Assembly (NCBI RefSeq): GCF_000515335.1
Contig: NZ_KI911563.1
Coordinates: 4,040,734-4,104,733 of the forward strand
Direction: 5' to 3'
DNA length: 64,000 bases
Source of the DNA: Cohnella panacarvi Gsoil 349
GTDB lineage: Bacteria > Bacillota > Bacilli > Paenibacillales > Paenibacillaceae
Below are positions 39,713-49,221 of the stretch, one piece after another. Made by a program: the position numbers and the translations under genes. The stretch's first letter is position 1, and every line of letters starts with the position of its first letter. The notes under the pieces were generated by a model. That model saw only the letters and a list, made by a program, of their open reading frames with translations, was not told the origin of the DNA and ran no database searches.

Positions 39713-41470
39713 ATGGCTACGAATAAAGTTATAGTTGTAGGCGGCGGATTAGCCGGCCTCATGGCAACGATAAAAGCGGCGGAAGCGGGCGTACGGGTCG
39801 ACCTGTTCTCGCTTGTGCCGGTTAAGAGATCCCACTCCGTATGCGCGCAAGGCGGCATTAACGGAGCGGTAAACACGAAGGGCGAAGGCGACTCCCCTTG
39901 GGAGCACTTCGACGATACGGTGTACGGAGGCGACTTCCTGGCGAACCAGCCCCCGGTTAAGGCGATGTGCGAAGCCGCGCCGGGCATCATCCACCTGATG
40001 GACCGGATGGGCGTTATGTTCAGCCGCACGCCGGAAGGTTTGCTCGACTTCCGCCGTTTCGGCGGAACGCAATATCACCGCACGGCGTTCGCCGGGGCGA
40101 CGACGGGCCAACAGCTGCTGTACGCGTTGGACGAGCAAGTTCGCCGCTGGGAAGCGGCAGGGCTCGTGCAGAAGTTCGAGCACTGGGAGTTCACCGGAGC
40201 GGTTGTCGATGACGACGGCGTCTGCCGCGGCATCTCCGCGCAGGATCTGCGCACGATGGAATCGGTCACGTTCCGCGGCGACGCGGTTATTCTCGCGACG
40301 GGCGGACCGGGCATTATTTTCGGCAAAACGACGAACTCCGTCATCAATACGGGAACCGCGGCAAGCGCGGTGTACCAGCAGGGCGTCTATTACGCGAACG
40401 GCGAATTCATCCAAATTCACCCGACGGCGATTCCGGGCGACGACAAAAACCGCCTCATGAGCGAATCGGCGCGCGGCGAAGGCGGCCGGATCTGGACGTA
40501 CAAAGACGGAAAGCCGTGGTACTTCCTCGAGGAAAAATATCCGGCATACGGAAACCTCGTTCCGCGGGATATCGCGACTCGCGAAATTTTCGACGTGTGC
40601 GTGAACCAGAAGCTCGGCATCAACGGCGAGAACAAAGTTTATCTCGACTTGACGCATAAGGATCCGAAGGAGCTTGACCGCAAGCTCGGCGGCATCATCG
40701 AGATTTACGAGAAATTCATGGGCGACGACCCGCGTAAAATCCCGATGCAAATTTTCCCGGCCGTTCACTACTCGATGGGCGGCATGTGGGTCGACTACAA
40801 CCAAATGACGAACATCCCGGGCTTGTTCGCCTGCGGAGAGTGCGAATACCAGTACCATGGAGCGAACCGTCTCGGCGCGAACTCCTTGCTGTCCGCGATC
40901 TACGGCGGCATGATTACCGGTCCGAAAGCGATCGAGTACATCAAAGGCTTGAAGAAGTCCGCCGAGGACGTATCCGAAAGCATCTTCGAGCGCGAGCGCA
41001 AAAAGCAAGCCGGCAAGTACGAAGCGATCACGAAGATGGACGGCACCGAGAACGCGTACGTCATCTCCAAAGAGCTCGGAGAATGGATGACGAACAACAT
41101 GACCGTCGTTCGTTACAACAAGAAGCTTGAAGAGACGGTAGGCAAGATCAAAGAGCTCAAACAGCGTTATACGAAGATCAACATCAACGACACGCTGAAG
41201 TGGAACAACTCGGGCGCCGCATATACGCGTCAATTGTGGAACATGCTCGAGCTCGCCGAGGCCATGACGGTCAGCGCGCTCAAGCGCGACGAAAGCCGCG
41301 GAGCGCACTACAAGCCGGACTTCCCTGAGCGCAACGACGAGCAGTTCCTGAAGACGACGCTCGCGTCGTGGACGGCCGAAGGGCCGCAAATCTCGTACGA
41401 GGACGTCGACACTTCGCTCATCAAACCGCGTACGCGCGACTATTCCTCGAACAAGAAGAAGGAGGGCTAA
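39713..41470 (+). CDS. sdhA: Succinate dehydrogenase flavoprotein subunit
   Basis: The FAD-bearing catalytic subunit oxidises succinate to fumarate. The 585-residue protein has the FAD loop VGGGLAGLMATIKAAEAG (7-24), SHSVCAQGGINGAVN near 43-57 around the covalent-FAD histidine, the active-site HPTAIPGDDKNRLMSESARGEGG near 240-262, and HYSMGGMWVDY with GLFACGECEYQYHGANRLGANSLL near 350-390. Its long central region is typical of the B. subtilis type. A 59-base gap follows sdhC; sdhB begins three bases after its stop. Confidence 0.96.
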   Translation: MATNKVIVVGGGLAGLMATIKAAEAGVRVDLFSLVPVKRSHSVCAQGGINGAVNTKGEGDSPWEHFDDTVYGGDFLANQPPVKAMCEAAPGIIHLMDRMGVMFSRTPEGLLDFRRFGGTQYHRTAFAGATTGQQLLYALDEQVRRWEAAGLVQKFEHWEFTGAVVDDDGVCRGISAQDLRTMESVTFRGDAVILATGGPGIIFGKTTNSVINTGTAASAVYQQGVYYANGEFIQIHPTAIPGDDKNRLMSESARGEGGRIWTYKDGKPWYFLEEKYPAYGNLVPRDIATREIFDVCVNQKLGINGENKVYLDLTHKDPKELDRKLGGIIEIYEKFMGDDPRKIPMQIFPAVHYSMGGMWVDYNQMTNIPGLFACGECEYQYHGANRLGANSLLSAIYGGMITGPKAIEYIKGLKKSAEDVSESIFERERKKQAGKYEAITKMDGTENAYVISKELGEWMTNNMTVVRYNKKLEETVGKIKELKQRYTKININDTLKWNNSGAAYTRQLWNMLELAEAMTVSALKRDESRGAHYKPDFPERNDEQFLKTTLASWTAEGPQISYEDVDTSLIKPRTRDYSSNKKKEG

Positions 41471-41473
41471 ACG

Positions 41474-42238
41474 ATGGCAGACACGGCAACCGCGCAGCGC
41501 ACGGTCAAATTCATCATTACGCGCCGGGATAACCCGGAAGCGGCCTCCTACACGGAGGAGTTCGAAGTCCCTTACCGCCCGAACATGAACGTCATTAGCG
41601 CGCTTATGGAAATCCAGCGCAATCCGGTCAAGTCGGACGGTTCCTCGACGGCTCCGGTATGCTGGGAATCCAACTGCTTGGAGGAAGTATGCGGCGCTTG
41701 CTCGATGGTCATCAACGGAAAGCCGCGCCAAGCGTGCTCCGCGCTGATCGACCGCCTGGAGCAGCCGATCCGTCTCGAGCCGATGAGCACGTTCCCGGTC
41801 GTACGCGACCTCGTGATCAACCGCGAGCGGATGTTCCAATCTCTGAAGAAGGTTAAAGCATGGATTCCGATCGACGGAACGTACGATCTCGGACCGGGTC
41901 CGCGCATGGCGGAATCGAAGCGCCAATGGGCATACGAGCTGTCTAAGTGCATGACGTGCGGCGTCTGCCTCGAAGCTTGCCCGAACGTCAACGATCGCAG
42001 CACGTTCATCGGACCGGCTCCGATCTCGCAGGTTCGCCTGTTCAACGCCCATCCGACGGGCGAGATGAACGCCTACGAGCGTCTGGAAGCGCTGATGGAG
42101 GACGGCGGCATCGAAGGCTGCGGCAACTCGCAGAACTGCGTGCGCTCCTGCCCGAAAGGCATCCCGCTGACGACCTCGATCGCGGCGATGAACAAAGACA
42201 CGACGAAGCACTTGTTCAAAAAGTGGTTAAGCCTGTAA
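41474..42238 (+). CDS. sdhB: Succinate dehydrogenase iron-sulfur subunit
   Basis: SdhB carries electrons from FAD to the quinone site. The 254-residue protein holds a plant-type 2Fe-2S site with C at CWESNC, EVCGAC and RQAC (about 56-77), then two bacterial-ferredoxin motifs, CMTCGVCLEACP near 159-170 and CGNSQNCVRSCPKG near 215-229. These are the standard three clusters. It ends the sdhCAB operon and is followed by a strong terminator. Confidence 0.96.
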   Translation: MADTATAQRTVKFIITRRDNPEAASYTEEFEVPYRPNMNVISALMEIQRNPVKSDGSSTAPVCWESNCLEEVCGACSMVINGKPRQACSALIDRLEQPIRLEPMSTFPVVRDLVINRERMFQSLKKVKAWIPIDGTYDLGPGPRMAESKRQWAYELSKCMTCGVCLEACPNVNDRSTFIGPAPISQVRLFNAHPTGEMNAYERLEALMEDGGIEGCGNSQNCVRSCPKGIPLTTSIAAMNKDTTKHLFKKWLSL

Positions 42239-42245
42239 TGATCGA

Positions 42246-42292
42246 AAACGCCCGTCGGCGATCCTCGGATCGCCCGCGGGCGTTTTTTGGTT
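42246..42292 (+). terminator. Terminator of sdhCAB
   Basis: AACGCCCG pairs with CGGGCGTT, and GGCGATCC with GGATCGCC, in one long stem, followed by TTTTTTGG. Confidence 0.9.
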
Positions 42293-42345
42293 GGAACGGC
42301 GTCGACGCGGGAGTGGAGGGGCGGCGTTGGGAGAGTAGTTTGGGT

Positions 42346-42480
42346 GAAATAAGCACAGGCGGTGTATCTAAATGGCTCGGAGGAGCCGGTTTCGGGGAAA
42401 TAAGCACATGCGGTGTACCTAAATGGCACATAGGAGCGGAGTCCAGCGAAATAAGCACATGCGGTGTATCTAGAAGTATA
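42346..42480. repeat. Phased array D, 51-bp step
   Basis: GAAATAAGCACATGCGGTGT (first copy AGG for ATG) begins at 42346, 42397 and 42448, exact 51-base steps. It is followed by ATCTAAATGG-like bases. The sequence between copies is only partly conserved. The palindrome is weak here (CAC/GTG arms). No gene lies in the 330 bases between the sdh terminator and the next terminator. Confidence 0.8.
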
Positions 42481-42572
42481 GTGGAAATCCGAATACAAAT
42501 GGCGGCGCTCCGCTCTCCATGGATATTTATCGAGCTTGGTCGTCTCCGGGACTCGAGCATACGGCAACGATA

Positions 42573-42620
42573 GCGAACAAGAACCCTGGTCATGTGTATA
42601 CGACCAGGGTTCTTGTTCGC
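42573..42620. terminator. Perfect 19-bp hairpin after the VanY-type gene
   Basis: GCGAACAAGAACCCTGGTC (42573-42591) and its exact complement at 42602-42620 enclose a 10-base loop, directly adjoining the stop codon of the peptidase gene. T-richness is modest on either side, so it may mainly protect the 3' end of the message. Confidence 0.7.
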
Positions 42621-43478
42621 TTATTTATCCGTACTTTCCGCAAACCTGTCCGCCGATACGGCAACCGCGTCGAAAAACTCCTCCAGCGTAATGCCTTTGT
42701 CCATCACTTGCACGGCGACCTCTTGGCCGACGTAGCGAACATGCCAGGGCTCGTACGAATATCCGGTCACTTTCTCTTTGCCTTCCGGATAACGGATGAT
42801 AAAGCCGTATTCGGCCGCGTGTTCGACGAGCCAGCGGCCTTCCTTCGTCTCTCCGTAGCTTTCCTCAAGCCCGTAACCTACGCTCGCGCTGGATACGTCC
42901 ATGGCGAGGCCCGTCTGATGCTCGCTCTGCCCGGCGTGGGCGCTGAAACGCGCAGCTTCCTCTTCTCCGTGCTGGCTCACGTAATAGGCGAAAAGCGATT
43001 TCTGCGTGGCGTAAGAACGGTATCCGGAAACGGCTTTAAGATCGATGTTCGCTTGCTCCGCGGCGGCGAAGAGCGACTCCAGCGCCTCTGCCGCTTCTTT
43101 CCTTAGCTGCTTCTTAGGCGAATCTCCCGAGAAGGAGAAAGCGACATTCGGAACGACAAGGTCGCTAGGCTCGTAGTCGGAAGGCAAGTTGCGTTGCTTA
43201 TTCGCCATCACGAGCATGCTGTCCGCATTCGTAACGACCGCAATCCCTTGGCCGTTATTCGCGATATTGCGGTCCGGCATGTTGGCCATAACGAGCTCGC
43301 TTGGCGGAGGCGCGGACAACTCCGGAGCATCCTGAGACGACGATGGCGCGGTCGCGGTGGAACCCTGCGCCGCGGGATCCGTCGTGCTATGCTTAGGCAT
43401 TACGCCGTGTACTTGAGTCCATGCCCCATATGCCGCCATTATAGCGACCAGACCGAAAAGCAGTCTTTTCCGATTCAT
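42621..43478 (-). CDS. D-alanyl-D-alanine carboxypeptidase, VanY/M15 family
   Basis: This 285-residue exported or membrane-anchored protein has an N-terminal hydrophobic helix (about 5-25), a serine/threonine/proline-rich linker to about 60, then an M15B peptidase domain. Zinc ligands and active-site marks are SEHQTGLAMDVSS near 183-195 (H and D), SGYRSYATQKSLF near 148 and EPWHVRYVG near 240. It trims terminal D-alanine from peptidoglycan stem peptides. It is monocistronic, divergent from the chemoreceptor gene. Confidence 0.9.
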   Translation of the reverse strand: MNRKRLLFGLVAIMAAYGAWTQVHGVMPKHSTTDPAAQGSTATAPSSSQDAPELSAPPPSELVMANMPDRNIANNGQGIAVVTNADSMLVMANKQRNLPSDYEPSDLVVPNVAFSFSGDSPKKQLRKEAAEALESLFAAAEQANIDLKAVSGYRSYATQKSLFAYYVSQHGEEEAARFSAHAGQSEHQTGLAMDVSSASVGYGLEESYGETKEGRWLVEHAAEYGFIIRYPEGKEKVTGYSYEPWHVRYVGQEVAVQVMDKGITLEEFFDAVAVSADRFAESTDK

Positions 43479-43647
43479 AGCTGTCTACCCACCCCGTATG
43501 ATGACTGAAGATTTGTGTATGTTCATTATAGAAGGAGAAAGCGAAGGAAAATAGCGCATTTTGTCTTATTTTCACGAAAATAAAGCAGGAAATAGGTGGA
43601 TATGCGTCAAAATGTACATATACAGAATACGGGAGGCTGTTGCTTGG

Positions 43648-45639
43648 ATGATGAATCGCCGTCGTTGGTGGGGATACCTGAGAATTCAAGTTTTGATGCT
43701 TATGATTGTCGTTCTATTCATACCTCTTGCGTTAGTCGGATGGTTCTATTATTCAACGATGAACTCCGATTTAAACGATATCGAGAGATCGCACGCATTG
43801 GAAGTCAACGCTTCCGCCCACCGTCTGGTCGATCAGCTTGGCGAACAATTGTCGAGCTCGACGATCACGAACGCCAAATGGAGAGACAATTGGCAGGCCG
43901 TGAAGGACAAGGACGTGCCTTGGATCGAAGAAAACGTTAACGTATCGCTCGACATCATACCGGGGTTAAGCTTCGTCGCGACGGTCGAGAAAGACGGCAA
44001 AGTGCTTACGCAAGCAGGCGATATCGAGGAATTTACCGGGGAAGTCGCCGACAAGTCGATATTAACGAAGCTGCAGGAGACTCCGGACCTTTACGGCATG
44101 ACCCTGACGAGCAAAGGATTGGCCGTCGTCGCGGCGTCGCTCATTACCGACGAGCAAGCGACCGAGGAACCGACCGGCGTTCTGATTTTCGGAAGTCTGA
44201 TCGACGATGAGGCGATGGCGAACATCGCCACGCTTCTTAACGCGGGCATCGCGATGAAGTCGGCATCGGGACAAAGGCTGGGCAGCGATCCGGGAACGAT
44301 CGGGCTGCTAACCGAGGGCAACGCGCTTCCTCCGGTCTCTCAAGCCCCGACATTCGCCATGGACGAGCGCGACGGGAAGAGCTTCAGCCAAGTGAGTTCC
44401 GGCCATGCGGGCCTTGACGGCGCGTCGGTAGCGGAGCTGGCGGTGTCCGTGCCTGCGGAAGCCAGCAGCACGGTGAAGAGCGAAATGATTCAACTCAGCA
44501 TCATCGTCGTCGTGCTGGTAATCGCGCTGATCGCTTTAATTTCGATCATTTTGAGACTCCGGATCGTAAAGCCGTTAGTCAAGTTCGACGATTACTTGAA
44601 AGAAGTATCGGAAGGCAAATTGTCAGGCGAGCTGCCGAATCAATATAGCCGTCGCACGGATGAGATCGGTTCGATCGCGAACTCGCTAGTCGAGATGTCG
44701 AGTCAGCTTCAGAAGCTCGTAGCGGGCATTAGGACAACCGCTCACGTGACGGCGGACGCGGCCGGACAACTTACCGGGGATGCGGATCAAGCGGCGCAAA
44801 GCGCGGATCGGATCGCGGAGTCGATGCGAGAGGTGGCCGCCGGCGCGGATTCGCAGCGCGAAGGCATGAAACGCGGGGCCGACGTAACCCAAGAGATCCA
44901 GCAGCAAATGATGAACATCGGCGATCGTTCGACTTCCGTCGCCGCCGTCGCCGAGCAAGCGACGAAGCAGGCGAGCGAAGGGAACGAGACGATCCAGATG
45001 GCCGTCGGCCAGATGGAACGGATCGCCGCCGCGGTCGAAGCTTCGGTTAACGACGCGCGTATGCTGCATGACAAGTCTGCCCAAATCGGGCAGATGGTCG
45101 AAGCGATCTCCGCGATCGCTTATCGAACGAACATTCTGGCGCTTAACGCCAACATCGAAGCAAGCCGCGCCGGAGAGCAAGGCCGGGGATTCGCGGTCGT
45201 CGCGGAAGAAGTCCGCAAGCTGGCGCTGCAAGCGAACCAGACGACGGATGATATTACGCAAAGAATCGAAGACGTTCAATCGGGAATTAGCGAGGTCGTC
45301 CGCAATATCGAGGACGGCTATCGCGAAGTGCAGAGCGGCACTTCGCTCGTCAGGGATGCGGGAACGGCGTTCCAAGGCATCTCGTCGGGCATCGAGGACA
45401 TGGAAGGGGAGCTGCGCGAAATCGCGGCCGCCGGACAAGAGATCGGGGCAAGAGTCGAGGAATTGATGTCGATCGTGGTCCAGACGGAGGCGATATCCGA
45501 ATCGAGCGCGGAGCGATCGCAGGACGTAGCCGGCTTCGCCGAGGTGCAGATGAGCGCGGTAAGGCGCGTCGCGGAAGCGATGGGGACGCTTTCGGAGCGC
45601 ATCCGCGAGCTCGAGCGGGCTGCGAATAAGTTCCAATAA
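43648..45639 (+). CDS. Methyl-accepting chemotaxis protein with CHASE4-type sensor
   Basis: This 663-residue chemoreceptor has a first membrane helix (about 12-33), an outside sensor domain of about 270 residues resembling CHASE4 ([15 protein letters not shown]...[13 protein letters not shown]), a second helix near 308-330, a HAMP domain near 331-385 and a signalling domain to the end. The hairpin tip is [30 protein letters not shown] near 515-540. The dedicated ligand is unknown. ATG 43648 follows GGGAGG; ATG 43651 is equally possible. A CheX gene lies 9 kb away. Confidence 0.93.
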   Translation: MMNRRRWWGYLRIQVLMLMIVVLFIPLALVGWFYYSTMNSDLNDIERSHALEVNASAHRLVDQLGEQLSSSTITNAKWRDNWQAVKDKDVPWIEENVNVSLDIIPGLSFVATVEKDGKVLTQAGDIEEFTGEVADKSILTKLQETPDLYGMTLTSKGLAVVAASLITDEQATEEPTGVLIFGSLIDDEAMANIATLLNAGIAMKSASGQRLGSDPGTIGLLTEGNALPPVSQAPTFAMDERDGKSFSQVSSGHAGLDGASVAELAVSVPAEASSTVKSEMIQLSIIVVVLVIALIALISIILRLRIVKPLVKFDDYLKEVSEGKLSGELPNQYSRRTDEIGSIANSLVEMSSQLQKLVAGIRTTAHVTADAAGQLTGDADQAAQSADRIAESMREVAAGADSQREGMKRGADVTQEIQQQMMNIGDRSTSVAAVAEQATKQASEGNETIQMAVGQMERIAAAVEASVNDARMLHDKSAQIGQMVEAISAIAYRTNILALNANIEASRAGEQGRGFAVVAEEVRKLALQANQTTDDITQRIEDVQSGISEVVRNIEDGYREVQSGTSLVRDAGTAFQGISSGIEDMEGELREIAAAGQEIGARVEELMSIVVQTEAISESSAERSQDVAGFAEVQMSAVRRVAEAMGTLSERIRELERAANKFQ

Positions 45640-45645
45640 AGCAAT

Positions 45646-45690
45646 GCGGCATCGCAGGATTCGGTTTCCTGCGATGCCGCTCTTCTTTTA
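45646..45690. terminator. Bidirectional terminator between MCP and HxlR genes
   Basis: GCGGCATCGCAGGA (45646-45659) pairs with TCCTGCGATGCCGC (45667-45680), with TCTTCTTTT after it on plus. Confidence 0.9.
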
Positions 45691-45996
45691 CATCCAAGTT
45701 TCGCCCCACGTTTGAATCGATACGATAACCTCTTCAAGCTGGCGGCCTTTCTCGGTCAATTCATACTCTATGCGCACGGGCATTTCGGGATAGACGGTGC
45801 GCGTTAATATGCCGAGCGCCTCCAGCTCCTTCATACGGTCGGTCAGCATTTTGTCGCTCATATCGGGGATTTGCTCTTTAATGTCCTTGAACCGCCTCGG
45901 TCCGCCGAGCAACACGCGGATGATGAGTCCCGTCCATTTTTTGCCGAGCAATTCGGCGGCCGATTCGTATTTGGGGCACATTTTGGAATAGTCCAT
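45688..45996 (-). CDS. HxlR-family regulator (YodB-like, thiol sensor candidate)
   Basis: This 102-residue winged-helix protein follows the HxlR pattern: MCPKYESAAELLGKKWTGLIIRVLLGGPRRFKDI, DKMLTDRMKELEALGIL, then a wing. The single N-terminal cysteine (residue 7) sits exactly where YodB-type regulators carry their redox- or quinone-sensing cysteine, and no other cysteine is present. ATG 45996 has GGGGGGAA upstream. Its promoter on the minus strand is TTACTT, 17 bases, TACAAT with an extended TGC. Targets are unknown. Confidence 0.87.
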   Translation of the reverse strand: MDYSKMCPKYESAAELLGKKWTGLIIRVLLGGPRRFKDIKEQIPDMSDKMLTDRMKELEALGILTRTVYPEMPVRIEYELTEKGRQLEEVIVSIQTWGETWM

Positions 45997-46112
45997 TCGG
46001 AATTCCCCCCTTCTTCGCTTCTTATTGTAGCATACCCACTTCATAAAAGTAAGTAACTACTTGTTGGTTGCCATGATCTTCATGCTTAAGCGAGCCGGCA
46101 AAAAGAAAGCTC

Positions 46113-47084
46113 CTACTGCTGTAGGAGCTGCTTCTCTTCCTGCTGCCGCAGAAATTGTTTGCCGTATTCGCCGTGCGGGTGAATGTTCGCGTGCTCCATC
46201 TGGATCGTCGAATGCGTGATGCCGTATTTCTCTTTCAGCATTTCGTTGACCGCGAGAATAATGCAGAACGGCTGGATGTCCGCTCTGACGAACATGTGGG
46301 CGGTCAGCGAATAGTGGTCCGTCGAGATGGCCCATAGGTGCATCTCATGGACGTCCTCGACGCCTTCGACGGCGGCAAGATCCGCGCGTATTTCGTCCAG
46401 GTTGAACTTCTCGGGAACGGATTCCATCAGAATCGCGGTCGATTCCTTGAGGATTTTGGCCCCGCCTACGAAGATAATGCCGCCGATCACCATACTGATC
46501 AAGGGGTCGAAGAACAGCCAATCCGTGAAGTAGATGACGATCGCGGCAACGATGACGCCTGCCGAGCTCATCAAATCGCCCAGGAAATGCCAAAGCGCGC
46601 TTTGGACGTTCAAGTTCTCCTCCTCGCGCATGCTTCGGCTGAGGACGATCGTCAGGACAAGGTTAACGACAAAGCCGATGCTGGCGATCGTCAGCATAAG
46701 CCTGAAATCCATCTCCTCGGGACGGATGAAGCGCCGGGTCCCCTCGATGAAGATGCCGACGGCGATCACGCACAACGCCAAGCCGTTCAAGAACGAGGCG
46801 ATAATCTCGAAACGGAGGAAGCCGAACGTATAACGCGCGTTAGGGGGTCTTGTCGCGAGATAGATGGCGGTCATGCTCAAGCCGAGCGCGATAACGTCCG
46901 AGATCATATGAGCGGAGTCGGATAAGAGCGCAAGCGAATTAGAGAGTATCCCGCCCACGATCTCCACGATCGTGAAGAACAGCGTCAGCAGCAGCGTAAT
47001 CCATAGCGTGCGCTTGGACTTGGATTGTTCCTTCACGTGCTGCAGATGGTGGTAATCGTATTCCGTACCGGCATGTTGTGGCAT
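46113..47084 (-). CDS. Cation diffusion facilitator metal exporter (CzcD-like)
   Basis: This 323-residue CDF protein has six membrane helices. The metal-site motifs are SLALLSDSAHMISDV near 52-66 (H and D in helix 2) and HFLGDLMSSAGV near 160-171 (helix 5). The C-terminal cytoplasmic domain is VEGVEDVHEMHLWAIST near 240. The N terminus is histidine-rich (YDYHHLQH). It exports Zn2+, Co2+ or similar ions by proton exchange. ATG 47084 has AAGGAG 8 bases upstream. The leader contains a strong hairpin (47212-47238). Confidence 0.92.
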   Translation of the reverse strand: MPQHAGTEYDYHHLQHVKEQSKSKRTLWITLLLTLFFTIVEIVGGILSNSLALLSDSAHMISDVIALGLSMTAIYLATRPPNARYTFGFLRFEIIASFLNGLALCVIAVGIFIEGTRRFIRPEEMDFRLMLTIASIGFVVNLVLTIVLSRSMREEENLNVQSALWHFLGDLMSSAGVIVAAIVIYFTDWLFFDPLISMVIGGIIFVGGAKILKESTAILMESVPEKFNLDEIRADLAAVEGVEDVHEMHLWAISTDHYSLTAHMFVRADIQPFCIILAVNEMLKEKYGITHSTIQMEHANIHPHGEYGKQFLRQQEEKQLLQQ

Positions 47085-47177
47085 CGACATCACTCCTTGG
47101 CGATCTGGGTTGCGGGCAAAGCTTGTTTTGTTACACAATTGAAATATGGCTGTTACGGTACTGTCGCAGAGACGGGC

Positions 47178-47245
47178 TACAATGAAGTTAAGACCCCCTT
47201 TTAATAAGTTTGAAGCCTGCCGCCGTCGGTAGGCTTCCTTTTTTA
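47178..47245 (+). ncRNA. Candidate short RNA or structured leader element
   Basis: On the plus strand TACAAT (47178-47183) is followed by a GAAGCCTGCC/GGTAGGCTTC hairpin (47212-47237) and CTTTTTT, giving a possible transcript of about 55 bases. GACCCCC and AGGGGGcC on either side form an outer stem. Read on the minus strand it is the leader of the CDF gene. It does not match a metal riboswitch I know. Confidence 0.35.
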
Positions 47246-47285
47246 TGTCTAGGGGGCCGCTATTTATACTTATTATAACATCGTA

Positions 47286-48098
47286 TTAAAGCGGGACGAT
47301 GACTTTCTCTCGTTGTCTGTAGAACACCCAACGCTTAAATCCGATGTCCCGAAGCCGCCGTTGAACGTTGCTCCATTCGTCTCCGACGCGTCCCGGTTCG
47401 TGCGCGTCCGAACCGAAGGTGACGTCCGCGCCGAAATGCAGCGCCCGCGCGAGGATGTCGTCGGAAGGGTACCAGCCGCCTACGTCCTTCGTCTTGCCGC
47501 TCGTATTGATCTCGATGGAGATATCGTTCCGAGCGACCGCCTTCAGCGCCTCGTCGATGGCGTCTTCCGAGCCTTGGATGTCCGAGAAGCGGGGATAGTA
47601 GCCTTTCATCGCGTCGATATGGCCAAGCACTTGGAACAAGCCGGCGTCGGCGGATTGGCGAATGAGCTCGTAATAGTGCCGTTTCTCCTCCGCATGCTTG
47701 CTCTCGGCGATATTCGTCCACCGTTTGCGATTGAAGATGCTTACGCCGCGCGTCTGGTGTACGGAGCCGATAATGTAGTCGAACGGGTACGGGGCGTAGC
47801 TGGAACGGTACAAGTCGAGATGCTCGGGATAAAAGTCCGATTCGACGCCGAGCAGCACTTCGATCCGGTCTTTATACTTCTCTTTCAATCGGAGCACTTC
47901 GGCGACATAGTTCGGAAAATCGCTTCTGGCCATCGCGATTCTAGGCTGCGGTTGATCGAGTTCGTGCGCGAAATAAGGAGAATGATCGGAGATTCCGATC
48001 GCCGTTATCCCGGCATCAATGGCCGATAAGATATAGTCCTCGATGGATCCGGATGCGTGTCCGCACCGGTCGTGATGCGTATGCAAGTCGAATTTCAT
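47286..48098 (-). CDS. Histidinol-phosphatase / PHP-domain phosphoesterase (HisJ family)
   Basis: This 270-residue PHP-domain protein opens MKFDLHTHHDRCGHA, the first metal-binding H-x-H. GISDHSPYF near 35 supplies H, GVESDFYPEH near 80 supplies E, and GHIDAMKG near 163 and GSDAHEPGRVG near 235 supply the last H/D ligands. HisJ members hydrolyse histidinol phosphate, the eighth step in histidine synthesis. No his genes are nearby, so the true substrate is uncertain. ATG 48098 has GGAAGGGG 9 bases upstream. It is 17 bases from the LysR gene upstream and probably cotranscribed. Confidence 0.85.
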   Translation of the reverse strand: MKFDLHTHHDRCGHASGSIEDYILSAIDAGITAIGISDHSPYFAHELDQPQPRIAMARSDFPNYVAEVLRLKEKYKDRIEVLLGVESDFYPEHLDLYRSSYAPYPFDYIIGSVHQTRGVSIFNRKRWTNIAESKHAEEKRHYYELIRQSADAGLFQVLGHIDAMKGYYPRFSDIQGSEDAIDEALKAVARNDISIEINTSGKTKDVGGWYPSDDILARALHFGADVTFGSDAHEPGRVGDEWSNVQRRLRDIGFKRWVFYRQREKVIVPL

Positions 48099-48115
48099 CC
48101 TTGTCAACCCCTTCC

Positions 48116-49015
48116 TTATTCGCTGCTTATGAATTGATCTTCGGGCATCCCCTTCAGGTCGTTCAGAAATTGCCGCATGGCGCTGTTCACGTAACGGCCC
48201 GACTTCGTCATAACGCCGACAGGGTGGCTTGTCGCAAGTTCGTCTACCGGTATCATCTTCAAGGTGCCATGGCGCAGCTCGCTCGTAATGGACAGTTTGG
48301 AGATGATGGCCGCGCCCAAATCCAGTTCGACCATTCGTTTGACTTCCTCGCTGCTGCCGAGCTCCATGACGATGTTCGGCTGGATGGCGTTGTCGCGGAA
48401 AATGCGGTCAACGAACCTCCGGCCGAGCGTGTCCGGAGAGAGTAGAATGAGCGGAATATCCTTCAGCATGCCGATCGTCGCGCGAGGGACGGACGCCAGA
48501 TGGTGCTTGGGCGAGACGACGAATTCGAAAGTGTCGTAATAGAGCACGGACGTCTCTACCTGCGGGCTGCGATCGGACAAATAGCCGATTCCGACGTCGA
48601 CCGTGCCGTTCTCCACGTGGCTGAGCACTTGTGCCGACGACATCGATAGGATCGAGGTTTTGATGAGCGGGAACTGGTTTTGGAAGTAAGAAAGCACTCG
48701 GGGCAATATTTGGATCGCGATCGACGTCGTCGTTCCGAGCACGATATGACCTTGGGGAATGTGATTCAAATCGGAAAGCTTCTGCTTCAGTTGTTCCACG
48801 ATAGCTAATATTTGCTCGGCATGCTCCAGAAATACTTTGCCTCTGTCCGTCAAAGCAACCGGATGGTTTCTGTCCACGAGCACCGCGCTGAATTCGTCTT
48901 CCAAGCTTTTAATTTGCGCGGACACGGCGGGCTGCGTCAAATTGAGCAGCTCGCCTGCTTTGCGGAAGCTTAGCGTCTTAGAGATCGTGAGCAAAGTCTC
49001 CAACTGGCTTATGTT
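48116..49015 (-). CDS. LysR-family transcriptional regulator
   Basis: This 299-residue protein has a LysR winged helix-turn-helix at residues 1-60 (LSFRKAGELLNLTQPAVSAQIKSLEDEF) and a PBP2-type effector domain (IVLGTTTSIAIQILPRVL onward, as in CysL/CbbR-like proteins). TTG 49015 is favoured because AGGGGG lies 9 bases upstream, inside the longer alternative that begins at ATG 49036. It is divergent from the MFS-PadR operon and upstream of the PHP gene. The target is unknown. Confidence 0.85.
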   Translation of the reverse strand, partial: NISQLETLLTISKTLSFRKAGELLNLTQPAVSAQIKSLEDEFSAVLVDRNHPVALTDRGKVFLEHAEQILAIVEQLKQKLSDLNHIPQGHIVLGTTTSIAIQILPRVLSYFQNQFPLIKTSILSMSSAQVLSHVENGTVDVGIGYLSDRSPQVETSVLYYDTFEFVVSPKHHLASVPRATIGMLKDIPLILLSPDTLGRRFVDRIFRDNAIQPNIVMELGSSEEVKRMVELDLGAAIISKLSITSELRHGTLKMIPVDELATSHPVGVMTKSGRYVNSAMRQFLNDLKGMPEDQFISSE

Positions 49016-49129
49016 CAATAGGATCGCCCCCTGCATCGAATAAATTTATCAATGAAATTGAAAGATATAAAAAGCTTTTGTCATAAACTTCATTATAGGA
49101 GATTTCTTGACATGCCGCAAAGGGGGGGA

Positions 49130-49186
49130 TTGCAGACTACTCAAATTTGAGTATAATCATGGGTGGATAGTAATCAAATTTGAGTA
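49130..49186 (+). promoter_or_regulatory. Promoter with two palindromic operators (MFS-padR operon)
   Basis: TTGCAG (49130-49135), 16 bases, TATAAT (49152-49157). Operator 1, TACTCAAATTTGAGTA (49138-49153), is a perfect 16-bp palindrome filling the spacer. Operator 2, TAATCAAATTTGAGTA (49171-49186), has one mismatch and lies just after the start site. The centres are 33 bases apart, about three turns. Autoregulation by the operon's PadR protein is the simplest reading. Confidence 0.85.
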
Positions 49187-49221
49187 GTGTTGTCTACTCC
49201 GAATTCGGAAGGAAGTTGAGC

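Noticed and set aside
39749..42211. Very long open frame (820 codons) on the minus strand
   Set aside because: It is antisense to sdhA and sdhB, arginine/valine/histidine-rich, lacks a ribosome site and matches no family. It arises from GC-rich third positions of the real genes.
47200..47250. Mn2+ (yybP-ykoY) or NiCo riboswitch for the CDF gene
   Set aside because: The conserved blocks of those classes were looked for and not found; only a hairpin is visible.
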